Below are positions 57,602 through 64,000 of a stretch of DNA of 64,000 nucleotides, piece by piece. The position numbers were made by a program, and so were the translations under genes. The notes beneath the pieces are model-generated. The model had not been told where the DNA came from. It was given only the letters and a program-made list of their open reading frames with translations, and ran no database searches. The first letter of the stretch is position 1. Each line of letters begins with the position of its first letter. Origin of the DNA: Chiayiivirga flava (GTDB taxonomy: Bacteria; Pseudomonadota; Gammaproteobacteria; Xanthomonadales; Xanthomonadaceae); the NCBI RefSeq assembly GCF_014202825.1, contig NZ_JACHHP010000001.1, forward strand, positions 186,001 to 250,000. Direction: 5' to 3'.

Positions 57602-58261
57602 ATGCCCCGCTCCGCCCCGTGCGTGCTGCTGACCGGATTCGAACCGTTCGGCGGCGACAGCATCAATCCCGCGATGGACGTGGTGCGGGAACTCGCCGGC
57701 GAACGCATCGCCGGCCATCGCATCGAACCGGCCACGCTGCCGGTGACGTTCGACGGCGCGCACGCCGCGCTCGTGGCCGCGATCGAACGCGTGTCTCCGG
57801 CGCTGGTGGTGTGCGTCGGCCAGGCCGGCGGCCGCGCCCGCATCTCGCTCGAACGCGTGGCGCTGAACCTCGTCGACGCACGCATCGCCGACAACGCCGG
57901 CGCGCAGCCGATCGACGTGCCCGTGATCACCGGCGCACCCGACGCCTACTTCACCACCCTGCCGGTGAAAGCCATGCTGCAGGCGATGACCGCCGCCGGC
58001 GTCCCGGCCGAACTCTCGCTGACCGCCGGCACCTACGTCTGCAACGCCGCATTTTTCGCCCTTCGCCACACCCTGCAGACCCGCTGGCCCAGCGTGCGCG
58101 GCGGCTTCATCCACATCCCCTGGCTCCCCGAACAGGCCGCCCGCGTCCCGGACGCGCCGTGCCTGGCGCTGGAGACGATGAGCAAGGGCATCGGCATCGG
58201 CATCGAAGCGGCGCTGCAGCACCGCGAAGACATTTCAGCGGTGGGCGGGACGGTGTGCTGA
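57602..58261 (+). CDS. pcp: Pyroglutamyl-peptidase I
   Basis: 219 residues. Pcp removes N-terminal pyroglutamate from peptides. LLTGFEPFGGDSINPA marks the start; the catalytic Glu lies in ISLERVALNL, the Cys in TAGTYVCNAAFF near residue 145, and the His in GFIHIPWLP near residue 168. It is the last gene of the pxp run and supplies the 5-oxoproline that PxpABC hydrolyses. It is followed by 221 bp before yefM; apart from the yefM promoter I see nothing there. Confidence 0.95.
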   Translation: MPRSAPCVLLTGFEPFGGDSINPAMDVVRELAGERIAGHRIEPATLPVTFDGAHAALVAAIERVSPALVVCVGQAGGRARISLERVALNLVDARIADNAGAQPIDVPVITGAPDAYFTTLPVKAMLQAMTAAGVPAELSLTAGTYVCNAAFFALRHTLQTRWPSVRGGFIHIPWLPEQAARVPDAPCLALETMSKGIGIGIEAALQHREDISAVGGTVC

Positions 58262-58430
58262 CATCGGCTCCGAAGACCCGCGCGTCGATTCGGTGTGACC
58301 AGACAGAAGCACACCGCGATCGGCAACGGCCAAGCGGGCAACGTCGAGGTGGTATCCCTTGAACCAAACACTCGCCGAGAGAGCCGGCGATCCATGCCTT
58401 CGACCTGAATGTGTCGCCCGTTGCCGGCCA

Positions 58431-58470
58431 TTGACACAACGAAACGTCACTTGTACAAATATACGTACAA
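58431..58470 (+). promoter_or_regulatory. yefM-yoeB promoter and operator
   Basis: TTGACA (58431-58436) and TACAAA (58454-58459), 17 bases apart, form a good sigma-70 promoter. The palindrome TTGTAC-N8-GTACAA (58451-58470) covers the -10 and includes TGTACA, the known core of YefM operators, so the antitoxin should repress its own operon here. Confidence 0.8.
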
Positions 58471-58482
58471 TGGGAGAACCCT

Positions 58483-58734
58483 GTGGACGCAATTACCTAC
58501 AGCACCGCACGAGCCAAGCTGGCCGACACCATGGACCGTGTCTGCAATGATCATGAGCCCGTCATCATCACCCGCAATGGCCAGCAGGCCGTCGTGATGA
58601 TGGCGCTCGACGACTACAAGGCGCTCGAGGAAACCTCCTACCTTCTGCGTAGCCCCAGGAACGCGCAGCGTCTTCTGGAAAGCATTGCAGCGCTTCAATC
58701 GGGGAAGGGCAAGGAGCGGAGCCTGGCCAAGTGA
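58483..58734 (+). CDS. yefM: YefM/Phd family antitoxin
   Basis: 83 residues from a GTG at 58483 with GGGAGAA about eight bases upstream. ITYSTARAKLADTMDRVCNDHEPVIITRNGQQAVVMMALDDYKALEET is a complete YefM fold (cited here in part), followed by the acidic, disordered toxin-binding tail. It neutralises YoeB and represses the operon. It overlaps the toxin start (GTGA). The pair is oriented opposite to the neighbouring cassette genes. Confidence 0.95.
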   Translation: MDAITYSTARAKLADTMDRVCNDHEPVIITRNGQQAVVMMALDDYKALEETSYLLRSPRNAQRLLESIAALQSGKGKERSLAK

Positions 58735-58985
58735 AGCTAGTCTTCTCGGAGCAAGCCTGGGAAGACTACGTGTACTGGCAGAAAGTCGACAAGAAGCTGG
58801 TGCAGCGCATCAACGACCTGGTCAAGGAAATCACCAGGACACCGCACACAGGAACCGGCAAGCCGGAGCCGCTGAAGCATGCGTTGTCAGGTTACTGGTC
58901 GCGGCGCATCAATGACGAGCATCGCATCGTCTACAAAATAGCCGATGGCTCGTTGTTTATCGCGCAGCTGCGATACCACTATTGA
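58731..58985 (+). CDS. yoeB: YoeB family ribosome-dependent mRNA endonuclease toxin
   Basis: 84 residues from a GTG start. The RelE-fold toxin is intact: WEDYVYWQKVDKKL, PLKHALSGYWSRRI with the catalytic Glu region upstream, DEHRIVYKI and the C-terminal QLRYHY with the catalytic His and terminal Tyr. It cuts mRNA in the ribosome. It ends 55 bp before the last cassette gene of the array; toxin-antitoxin pairs often lie in or beside integron arrays and are thought to stabilise them. Confidence 0.95.
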   Translation: MKLVFSEQAWEDYVYWQKVDKKLVQRINDLVKEITRTPHTGTGKPEPLKHALSGYWSRRINDEHRIVYKIADGSLFIAQLRYHY

Positions 58986-59039
58986 CCACGGATCGTATGG
59001 ACCGATGACCGCAGATTCGTGCCTGCTGTGCGCACATAA

Positions 59040-59465
59040 TTAGGTTCGCGGCCCATTGAGGACTTCTGCAACCGCCGCTGCGAGGGCACTCGGCTCGAGG
59101 CCGCCAGAAATGAACGAAGCCCCGAAGAACTCCAATGTATCGCACGGGTCGTCGCCCTCCACCTGGGTGTAGAGCGCACAGAGGGTCGCGCGCGTGCGAA
59201 GGACCTCCGGACTTGTCGAGAGGTCCCGGCCCTCGATGGAACGCCACAGCGTGACTCGCGCACGCTCCTCTAAGCTCGGGTCGCTGCGCCCAGATGCGAT
59301 CGATTCGGCGATTGTCAGCGCGTCGCGAGCCGCAGGCGGCAGGTTCGCCCGAACTCGTGCAAGGGCCGCGAGCATGAGACCTTGTACGAACCCGCAGCCA
59401 TCCGATCTTCGGAGTGCGAGCAAGTTGAACGCCGGCTCCAAGAGCCGCTCAGCGGTGGAATTCAA
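59040..59465 (-). CDS. Cassette 7: hypothetical protein, 141 residues
   Basis: The frame starts with TTG at 59465, about 10 bases after the attC core GTTAGGT, and ends with TAA inside a remnant attC box (ACCTAAT at 59040-59046). It is helical, rich in Leu, Ala and Arg (PAFNLLALRRSDGCGFVQGLML, then LAALARVRANLPPAARDALTIAES in parts), with no signal peptide and no domain I know. A TTG start is unusual but no ATG lies nearby. Its core and its own box are complementary, so this was an intact cassette; the rest of its attC is missing on the left. Confidence 0.65.
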   Translation of the reverse strand: MNSTAERLLEPAFNLLALRRSDGCGFVQGLMLAALARVRANLPPAARDALTIAESIASGRSDPSLEERARVTLWRSIEGRDLSTSPEVLRTRATLCALYTQVEGDDPCDTLEFFGASFISGGLEPSALAAAVAEVLNGPRT

Positions 59466-59471
59466 GAGCGA

Positions 59472-59529
59472 ACCTAACTCCTTGAATTAAGCCGCGCCGA
59501 AGGCGTCGGCTTGAATGATTTAATTAGGC
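59472..59529 (-). repeat. attC site A
   Basis: On the minus strand: box GCCTAAT, then TTCAAGCCGACGCC, a TTCG turn, GGCGCGGCTTAATTC, and core GTTAGGT. The hairpin arms pair almost completely. It follows cassette 6. Confidence 0.9.
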
Positions 59530-59550
59530 CACGCGAACTCGGCGAAATGA

Positions 59551-59883
59551 TCACTCGTAGGTCTCCGAGGGGTAAGGAGCGACCGCGCACCGACCGGCAT
59601 TGCAGACAACTTCGCCGGGCGGCGGGCAATCAACCACAGGACCCCTATAACCCGAGCACAGCTTGTCGAGATCACGAGTCAAAGCCTTGGCGTGTATAGC
59701 AGCGACTGGGCCTCCGCAGCTCGAACATGCAAGAGGAATGCGAGTGCAGTCGGTATCGACGCGGCAGCCAAGATGCTCAGGCCGTATCGAAACTTGAGGA
59801 TTGTCGGTGAACGCGCATGAGGCAAGCACAACTAGAACCAAAACGAGCGCAACCCGAGCCTTCAAACCATCTAAGACGTTCAT
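59551..59883 (-). CDS. Cassette 6: Cys-rich lipoprotein of unknown function
   Basis: 110 residues. ATG 59883 lies six bases after the core GTTGGGC. The signal peptide ends with the lipobox VLASC, so it should be a lipoprotein. The mature part has seven cysteines, among them CRVDTDC, ACSSCGG and VVCNAGRC, a pattern of disulfide-bonded small secreted domains often annotated as hypothetical in myxobacteria and in integron cassettes. It ends 22 bp before attC A. Function unknown. Confidence 0.8.
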   Translation of the reverse strand: MNVLDGLKARVALVLVLVVLASCAFTDNPQVSIRPEHLGCRVDTDCTRIPLACSSCGGPVAAIHAKALTRDLDKLCSGYRGPVVDCPPPGEVVCNAGRCAVAPYPSETYE

Positions 59884-59888
59884 TTACC

Positions 59889-59948
59889 GCCCAACACCTG
59901 AATTAAGCCGACCCGCGAAGCGGGTTCGGCTTGAATGAATTGTTAGAT
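59889..59948 (-). repeat. attC site B
   Basis: On the minus strand: box ATCTAAC, TTCAAGCCGAACCCGC, a TTCG turn, GCGGGTCGGCTTAATTC, and core GTTGGGC. It is very similar to attC sites of classical aadA cassettes. The stop codon of cassette 5 lies inside its first box. Confidence 0.95.
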
Positions 59949-60587
59949 TTCACTGCCGAGAATCTTGCGGAACGCGGATTCGAGCTCTCCGAGTGCTGCC
60001 TGGTAGGGCCCATCCACTCGCTCAGAAATCTTGATCCACTCGTCGATTCCTCCATCAGGTTTCCGGTCAACGAGGAACAAGAAATGATTGAATATTTGAA
60101 TTGTACTCCTATTGAGATCGTCGAGAAGTTGAGCGGCTGTCTTGGGGAGAAAAATCTGGTGCTTGGAGTAGTACGCGTAGTACGCATTCTGAGCATCCGC
60201 CGCGATTTTCCGACGACCCTCTCTTGAGAGTCCGCCAGCTGGTTCAAAGACCTTTGTATAGTCTTTGATGGCGTCGTGAGCTGCACGCAGGTTGGAGTAG
60301 GTTTGCGCAATGACCTCAGCTCGCTTTTCGTGTAGGCGGCTAAACGTTACCTGGTGTTCGGTCGCGCGCACGCTCAGTTCCGATCTCAGCTTTTCCAGCT
60401 CAACATCACTTTGTGCTTTGAGCTGGGCCTTGTGGCTTTCCAGTTTTTCATCGTACTCAGCTTTAATCGCATGCTTCAGGCGCTCAGAAATCCAAGCTCG
60501 GCCTAGCCAAAGCACGATACTTGCGAGCACTGTGCTTAAAGCCCCAGAGACCAAGACGTAAATCACGAAGTCCTGAAAATGTTTCAT
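59943..60587 (-). CDS. Cassette 5: membrane-anchored coiled-coil protein
   Basis: 214 residues. ATG 60587 lies six bases after the core GTTAGCT. One N-terminal membrane helix (FVIYVLVSGALSTVLASIVL) is followed by a long coiled coil (about 35-110: KAEYDEKLESHKAQLKAQSD and on) and a helical C-terminal domain (YYSKHQIFLPKTAAQLLDDL). Similar single-helix coiled-coil proteins are common in defence and cassette islands but have no assigned function. The stop TAA lies in the attC B box, as in typical cassettes. Confidence 0.85.
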   Translation of the reverse strand: MKHFQDFVIYVLVSGALSTVLASIVLWLGRAWISERLKHAIKAEYDEKLESHKAQLKAQSDVELEKLRSELSVRATEHQVTFSRLHEKRAEVIAQTYSNLRAAHDAIKDYTKVFEPAGGLSREGRRKIAADAQNAYYAYYSKHQIFLPKTAAQLLDDLNRSTIQIFNHFLFLVDRKPDGGIDEWIKISERVDGPYQAALGELESAFRKILGSEI

Positions 60588-60592
60588 GTGAA

Positions 60593-60652
60593 AGCTAACA
60601 CCGGAATTAAGGCGCGCCGCGAAGCGTCGTCGGCTTGAACGAATAGTTAGAT
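60593..60652 (-). repeat. attC site C
   Basis: On the minus strand: box ATCTAAC, TTCAAGCCGACGACGC, a TTCG turn, GCGGCGCGCCTTAATTC, and core GTTAGCT. Confidence 0.93.
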
Positions 60653-60759
60653 GGCAGCATACGAACGGCGTCCCAAGCGCCTTGAGAAATGAAAATGACG
60701 ATGTATGCCGAGCATCGAGGATATCATTGAGCCAAACGAGCGCACGGAAGGGGGTTAGA

Positions 60760-61008
60760 CTACTGAGAAAGTATGAAATCCAGATTATCTATCGCCTCAT
60801 TCAAGTACGACGCAGACCTAGTTCCACCACCGACGTCTCCAGTACGGTCAGCATGCTCTCGCCTCTCCAGCGCGACCCTCAGAAAGCGCCGATACGTCTT
60901 GGGATCAAACCCGTCAATCCCATGTTGAGTTTCTTCGTTAAGTCCGCCGGAGTTATGTGCAGCCACAAATACGACTGCGTGAAGATCTTCTTTTGTGATA
61001 TTGCCCAT
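60760..61008 (-). CDS. Cassette 4: hypothetical protein, 82 residues
   Basis: ATG 61008 has GGGAG five to eight bases upstream; a GTG at 61047 would add 13 residues. The sequence MGNITKEDLHAVVFVAAHN, then DPKTYRRFLRVALERREHADR, is hydrophilic and mostly helical with no signal peptide. No known domain. It lies 65 bp after the core GTTAAAT and leaves about 105 bp of untranslated sequence before attC C, longer than in the other cassettes. Confidence 0.7.
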   Translation of the reverse strand: MGNITKEDLHAVVFVAAHNSGGLNEETQHGIDGFDPKTYRRFLRVALERREHADRTGDVGGGTRSASYLNEAIDNLDFILSQ

Positions 61009-61072
61009 GTCACTCCCCGATGAGCGCAAATTCTGAGTTTGGAACACAGTTTAACCTAAAGATCGCACTGAC

Positions 61073-61128
61073 ATTTAACACTTCAATTAAGGTGCGCCGT
61101 AGGCGACTGCTTGAATGAAAAGTTAGGC
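61073..61128 (-). repeat. attC site D
   Basis: On the minus strand: box GCCTAAC, TTCAAGCAGTCGCC, GGCGCACCTTAATTG, and core GTTAAAT. The stop codon of cassette 3 lies inside its first box. Confidence 0.9.
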
Positions 61129-61728
61129 TTGGCGCGGCAGATCAAGCCTCTTAAATCGTCTCACTGCTTCGGCCATCGCTACATCATATTCAGGGCCACG
61201 CTTTTTGACCTTAATAAAATCAACAAGATCATCATTGCTCATCGAGCGTATTGCTTTTAACCTTTCGGGCGGAAGCCATGCCTCCTCGAAAACTCGATCT
61301 CTCGCTCTTTTGATTTTATCAAGCAGCGCCTCCGCCTCGGACCTCTCTTTCTCCCGCACTGATTCCAGTGCGATCCTTACTCTTTCAAATCTGCTCGCAG
61401 CTATTTTCTCGAGATCTGAGTTATTTGAGGTGGCGCGCCAGATCGCTAGTTCTTGGCGATCCTTTGTCCCGATCTCCTTATTTAACTCGTACCGAACTTC
61501 AAGGTTCTCAACGAGTATGGCGATATTGGCAACATAAGTGGCCGTTTCCAAATCATTAAATCGGCCGTAAGTTTTCCACCCGTGCTCAGTCTTGATGGAC
61601 ACACGATAGGTCTTGTGACCTGTGTCGGTATAAACGCAATTTCTTCCGCTAACCCAAGCTGAAGACTCATGCCTTCCGGCAAGCTCCCGATCACTTGATC
61701 GAGCAGAAATGTCAGGGCTAGTCTTCAT
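61123..61728 (-). CDS. Cassette 3: protein with an AP2-like domain and coiled coil
   Basis: 201 residues from ATG 61728, 17 bases after the attC E core. Residues 41-70 (YRVSIKTEHGWKTYGRFNDL, then ETATYVANIA) resemble the three-strand-plus-helix AP2 domain, a DNA-binding module also found in bacterial and phage proteins. A charged coiled coil follows (about 85-150), then LPPERLKAIRSMSNDDLVDFIKV. No nuclease or integrase domain is visible. The AP2 match is by pattern only. It is clearly AT-richer than the host genes. Confidence 0.8.
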   Translation of the reverse strand: MKTSPDISARSSDRELAGRHESSAWVSGRNCVYTDTGHKTYRVSIKTEHGWKTYGRFNDLETATYVANIAILVENLEVRYELNKEIGTKDRQELAIWRATSNNSDLEKIAASRFERVRIALESVREKERSEAEALLDKIKRARDRVFEEAWLPPERLKAIRSMSNDDLVDFIKVKKRGPEYDVAMAEAVRRFKRLDLPRQA

Positions 61729-61743
61729 CGTAGTGGCTCGTGC

Positions 61744-61801
61744 GATCAACCACCTGAGTTAAGCCGCCACGTCAGCGGTCGGCTTGAACGAAAAGTTGGA
61801 C
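61744..61801 (-). repeat. attC site E
   Basis: On the minus strand: box GTCCAAC, TTCAAGCCGACCGC, GTGGCGGCTTAACTC, and a degenerate core GTTGATC in place of GTTRRRY. The loss of consensus may lower recombination at this site. Confidence 0.9.
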
Positions 61802-61807
61802 AGCAAC

Positions 61808-62233
61808 CTACTGAGCGTTGAGGTAGGCATTTAGTGGAGGATCCTCAAGAACAATGTGATCTGTAATGTGGAAGACTTCTGCGAGCAAGGGATGAATAAG
61901 CGCCTCTGACCTATCGAGTGTGCGACCAATAGTCTTTGCGTCTCGCCATGGCGAGCATTCCGCGTCAATGGCTATGACCTCGCATCGAGATTCGGAGGCA
62001 CGAAGCTCTAGTGCAAAAGCAACACGTTGCTCTGGTGTTGATTCCTCATCCCACGGACCGAGGCACACGGTAGCGAGGACCGAGCGCTTGGGATGATTGT
62101 CAGAGAATTGGGCATAGTAGATTGCATGCGCATCCCCGTCTTTGTAAACGAACCGGGTAAGCGAAGTTGTCTTTCCACCGCAACACTCGCATGGGCGTGA
62201 CTCGTTTGGAGGTTCGAATTCGAAACTCAGCAT
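61808..62233 (-). CDS. Cassette 2: hypothetical protein with CxxC/CxC cluster
   Basis: 141 residues. ATG 62233 lies five bases after the core GTTGGAC; the stop is six bases before attC E. PCECCGGKT near residue 14 looks like a small metal-binding knuckle. Then GDAHAIYYAQFSDNHPKRSV and ECSPWRDAKTIGRTLDRSEA form conserved-looking blocks that I recall from a widespread uncharacterised bacterial family found in many mobile contexts. No function is assigned. Confidence 0.82.
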   Translation of the reverse strand: MLSFEFEPPNESRPCECCGGKTTSLTRFVYKDGDAHAIYYAQFSDNHPKRSVLATVCLGPWDEESTPEQRVAFALELRASESRCEVIAIDAECSPWRDAKTIGRTLDRSEALIHPLLAEVFHITDHIVLEDPPLNAYLNAQ

Positions 62234-62238
62234 TTGCT

Positions 62239-62329
62239 GTCCAACGCCGCGTTAAGCGGCCGCGGGCCGACAACGTAACAGGAAACATCGAAACCTCTCC
62301 CCGCGGTCCGCTTGAACGCATAATTAGCC
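62239..62329 (-). repeat. attC site F
   Basis: On the minus strand: box GGCTAAT, TTCAAGCGGACCGCGGGG, a longer variable centre, CCCGCGGCCGCTTAACGC, and core GTTGGAC. At 91 bp it is the longest of the six. Confidence 0.9.
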
Positions 62330-62352
62330 GGCGGCCACGAATAGACACCTGC

Positions 62353-62589
62353 CTAGCGCCGGTCACGCTTGATTGAACGAACCGCTCTCTCAATGGCACT
62401 ACGACGGCTCAAGCCAGGAATGCGTTGAAGCTCATGCCGAATGAGCGCCTCAGCCTGCTCTTTGCTCCCCAGGCACAGGACGACAAGCTCTTCTTCGAGC
62501 GACACGGCTGAACCGGCGCCATGCGCTGCTGTGCGCCAAAGAACCACCGCGATACCAAGACCGACCGCAAGCAAGAGCAGAACGTGCAT
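62353..62589 (-). CDS. Cassette 1: small membrane protein, 78 residues
   Basis: An N-terminal membrane helix (LLLLAVGLGIAVVLW) is followed by a helical domain (LEEELVVLCLGSKEQAEALI, then IPGLSRRSAIERAVRSIKRD). ATG 62589 lies 68 bp after the leading core GTTAGCC, and the stop is 23 bp before attC F. An overlapping frame from 62666 has no family-like features. As the first cassette it would be nearest to the lost integrase promoter. Function unknown. Confidence 0.72.
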   Translation of the reverse strand: MHVLLLLAVGLGIAVVLWRTAAHGAGSAVSLEEELVVLCLGSKEQAEALIRHELQRIPGLSRRSAIERAVRSIKRDRR

Positions 62590-62656
62590 CTGCTAGACCC
62601 GAGCGAGAAAGTGAAAGGACGAGCTCTTTGAAGACCGCGGAAACCCTTGACCCGAC

Positions 62657-62720
62657 CGGCTAACACCTATTCGACACCACTAATGTGGTGCATAACGTCG
62701 CGGTGTAACACGGCTTCTGG
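62657..62720 (-). other. Leading boundary of the cassette array, possible attI remnant
   Basis: On the minus strand GTTACACC, GTTATGCACC and GTTAGCC occur within 60 bases, with a CACCAC-ATTA-GTGGTG hairpin between the last two. The final GTTAGCC (62657-62663) is complementary to the attC F box, so it is the recombination core of cassette 1. A full attC partner is missing, which leaves an attI site or a truncated attC as options. To the right, 62721-62984 holds another hairpin (CACCCC/GGGGTG near 62760-62779) and no gene. Confidence 0.5.
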
Positions 62721-62984
62721 CAGTAAATTTGCCTGTGAATCAGCGTCTTTGTCGTGATTGCACCCCCGCGCGTGGGGTGTAACGTCGGAGCATTTTTCGA
62801 CTCTGGGAGACATGGATTGCATCGTTGCACTCGCGAGACGGCGGCGCAAGGGATGCGGAGCAAGCACTGAGGTTGGGACAGCGGGCGCGAAACACATGTG
62901 CGGCCAAGGCAGATCCAAATGCCTGGCGAGAAAATGCCCGGGTGACACGCCTCTGCGGCACCGCGGTCGCACTACCCGATCCAG

Positions 62985-64000
62985 CTAGTCGACCGCCTCG
63001 CCCACCAGCCGCCGCAGCGTGTCCTCGGCATCGTGCGGGACAATCGGCGTCTCCCAGTCTTCCATCAGGGTGATGTAGAGGAGTTTCTCGAATTCGGTGC
63101 GGAAGCGGCGGATGACGGCTTGCGGGCGGGGGACGGATTTTGCGTCGGTGATCAGGCCGAAATGGATCTGGTTGTTGTAGCTCAATATGCTGATGCCCAT
63201 GCCGATGCAGCCGGTCTGCGGCACCCAGAACATCAGGTCGCTGATGCGGGCGCCGGCCAGATACAGCGGCATCTGCGGGCCGGGGACGTTTGTCGCGACG
63301 GCCGTGGCCTTGCGGCTGAAGAGATCGAGCGCGAAGCGTTGCACCGGCACCGGGGTCATGCCGAGTGCGGCGAGCACGCCGAAGGTCATGATGGCCTGGC
63401 GCGAGGATTTGATCTGGCGCATGTTTTCGGCAACGAGTTCCAGCCGCATCAGCGGGTTGGGTTCGCCGATCGGCAGGTCGAGGAAGACGAGGCCAAAGTG
63501 GTTGCCGAGTTTCTTCGCGTGTTCCAGCGGGCGCAGGTTCACCGGCACGGTGGCGCGGATGGTGAGGCCGTCGATGTCCTCGCCCATGTCGAGCAGGTAC
63601 GAGCGCAGCGCGCCGGTGGCCGAGGCCAGCAGCACGTCGTTGACGGTGCAGCCGAGCGCCTTGCCGACGGCCTTCACCTCGTCCAGCGCCATCGGCGGGG
63701 CCCACGCGCAGCGTTTGCTGACGCCGAGCGGGGCCTTGAGCGGCGTGGGCGGGTCGTCGGAGAGGATCAGCGCCTGCGCCAGTTCGCGCGCGATTTCGCC
63801 GCCCTCCTTCGCCAGCATGCCGGCGAGGGTCGGGTCGCGGTACATCTCCATGCCCTTGCCGAACACCTTGCCGCCGAGTTTCACCGCGCGGTCGAGCTGG
63901 GCGCGCGCGGGGTCGAAGAACTTGCGCGAGACCTTTTCGCCATCGTGCTTGAGCCAGGCTTCCTTCAGCGCCGCACCTTTTTTCTGCACCGGGCTCACGT
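62985..64000 (-). CDS. Wax ester synthase/diacylglycerol acyltransferase (WS/DGAT), N-terminus cut by window edge
   Basis: At least 338 residues; the frame is open at base 64000, so the N-terminal part with the HHxxxDG acyltransferase motif is outside. Visible family blocks are TPLKAPLGVSKR, TVNDVLLASATGALRSYL (the ND motif), ATVPVNLRPLEHAKKLGNHFG, ATNVPGPQMPLYLAGARI and GISILSYNNQIHFGL. These enzymes make wax esters or triacylglycerol from acyl-CoA at the membrane. It reads leftwards and stops about 320 bp from the cassette array. The composition returns to the high GC of the chromosome. Confidence 0.93.
   Translation of the reverse strand, partial: VSPVQKKGAALKEAWLKHDGEKVSRKFFDPARAQLDRAVKLGGKVFGKGMEMYRDPTLAGMLAKEGGEIARELAQALILSDDPPTPLKAPLGVSKRCAWAPPMALDEVKAVGKALGCTVNDVLLASATGALRSYLLDMGEDIDGLTIRATVPVNLRPLEHAKKLGNHFGLVFLDLPIGEPNPLMRLELVAENMRQIKSSRQAIMTFGVLAALGMTPVPVQRFALDLFSRKATAVATNVPGPQMPLYLAGARISDLMFWVPQTGCIGMGISILSYNNQIHFGLITDAKSVPRPQAVIRRFRTEFEKLLYITLMEDWETPIVPHDAEDTLRRLVGEAVD

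Larger units (their letters stand above)
59040..62663 (-). mobile_element. Integron gene-cassette array without an integrase (CALIN), seven cassettes
   Basis: Six attC sites of 56-91 bp with a common pattern, RYYYAAC-like box, TTCAAGC, a variable centre, GCTTAA or CTTAA, and GTTRRRY-like core, separate seven genes that all read on the minus strand. Most genes start 4-20 bases after a core and end at or close to the next attC, which is the definition of a cassette. In several cassettes the leading core is complementary to the box of its own attC (for example GTTGGAC with GTCCAAC). Base composition is visibly AT-richer than on both sides. No intI gene is present in the window; in this orientation it would lie to the right, where only 320 bp of non-coding DNA and a lipid-synthesis gene are found. 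Confidence 0.92.

Noticed and set aside
59040-62330. Evenly spaced repeats considered as a CRISPR array
   Set aside because: The repeats are 56-91 bp, imperfectly palindromic, differ in their centres and are separated by whole genes, which fits attC sites and not CRISPR.
62758-62988. Plus-strand frame at the right of the array considered as an integrase fragment
   Set aside because: Its translation has none of the tyrosine-recombinase motifs and there is too little room for an intI gene.

Overview
The window is GC-rich, densely packed chromosomal DNA from a gammaproteobacterium, most likely a member of the Xanthomonadaceae/Lysobacteraceae (Lysobacter-Luteimonas-Xanthomonas relatives). The taxon is inferred from gene content and order: asd-fimV-truA-trpF-trpB-trpA, a lexA-imuA-imuB-dnaE2 mutagenesis cassette, a YtrA-type GntR regulator with an ABC exporter, purB-roxA, sucA-sucB-lpdA, several families of palindromic REP-like repeats, and integron attC sites of the chromosomal Xanthomonas type. 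No rRNA, tRNA, CRISPR array or phage was found.

1-7.7 kb (mostly minus strand): an edge-truncated FAD monooxygenase; a DAHP synthase gene preceded by what looks like a complete transcription attenuator (a 26-codon leader peptide with five aromatic codons in six, then an intrinsic terminator); a secreted protein with a C-terminal DGFE motif; the ugd-slyX-DUF2058 run; an FKBP isomerase; and a glutathione peroxidase. 7.7-10.4 kb: an operon of a small membrane protein, a YtrA/GntR repressor, an ABC ATPase and a permease, with a near-perfect palindrome over the promoter. 10.4-21.9 kb: fumC, purB-roxA-GNAT fusion, then the 2-oxoglutarate dehydrogenase genes sucA, sucB, lpdA. 21.9-31.5 kb (minus): trpA, trpB, trpF, truA, fimV, asd, aroC, prmB. 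31.5-36.2 kb: sco-psd, a MFS exporter overlapping an amidase lipoprotein, and a NYN-OST-HTH protein.

36.5-44.2 kb is an SOS mutagenesis locus read leftwards: lexA, an uncharacterised 84-residue gene overlapping lexA by 4 bp, imuA, a gap carrying a REP element, imuB and dnaE2. A 20-bp palindrome upstream is the probable LexA operator, with a divergent small coiled-coil gene on its other side. Next comes a long inverted repeat and a very large Lhr helicase gene whose reading frame runs through two clusters of REP-like repeats. 49.5-58.3 kb: DUF3025 and rimO (minus), then a compact plus-strand run dlh-HIT-pxpB-pxpC-pxpA-DUF969-DUF979-pcp, which together should free pyroglutamate from peptides, move it across the membrane and hydrolyse it to glutamate.

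58.4-62.7 kb is the main accessory region. A yefM-yoeB toxin-antitoxin pair borders an integron gene-cassette array of seven leftward-reading cassettes separated by six attC sites. The array is AT-richer than its surroundings, its proteins are mostly of unknown function, and no integrase gene lies beside it, so it is a CALIN (cluster of attC sites lacking an integrase). The window ends in a truncated wax ester synthase/diacylglycerol acyltransferase gene.
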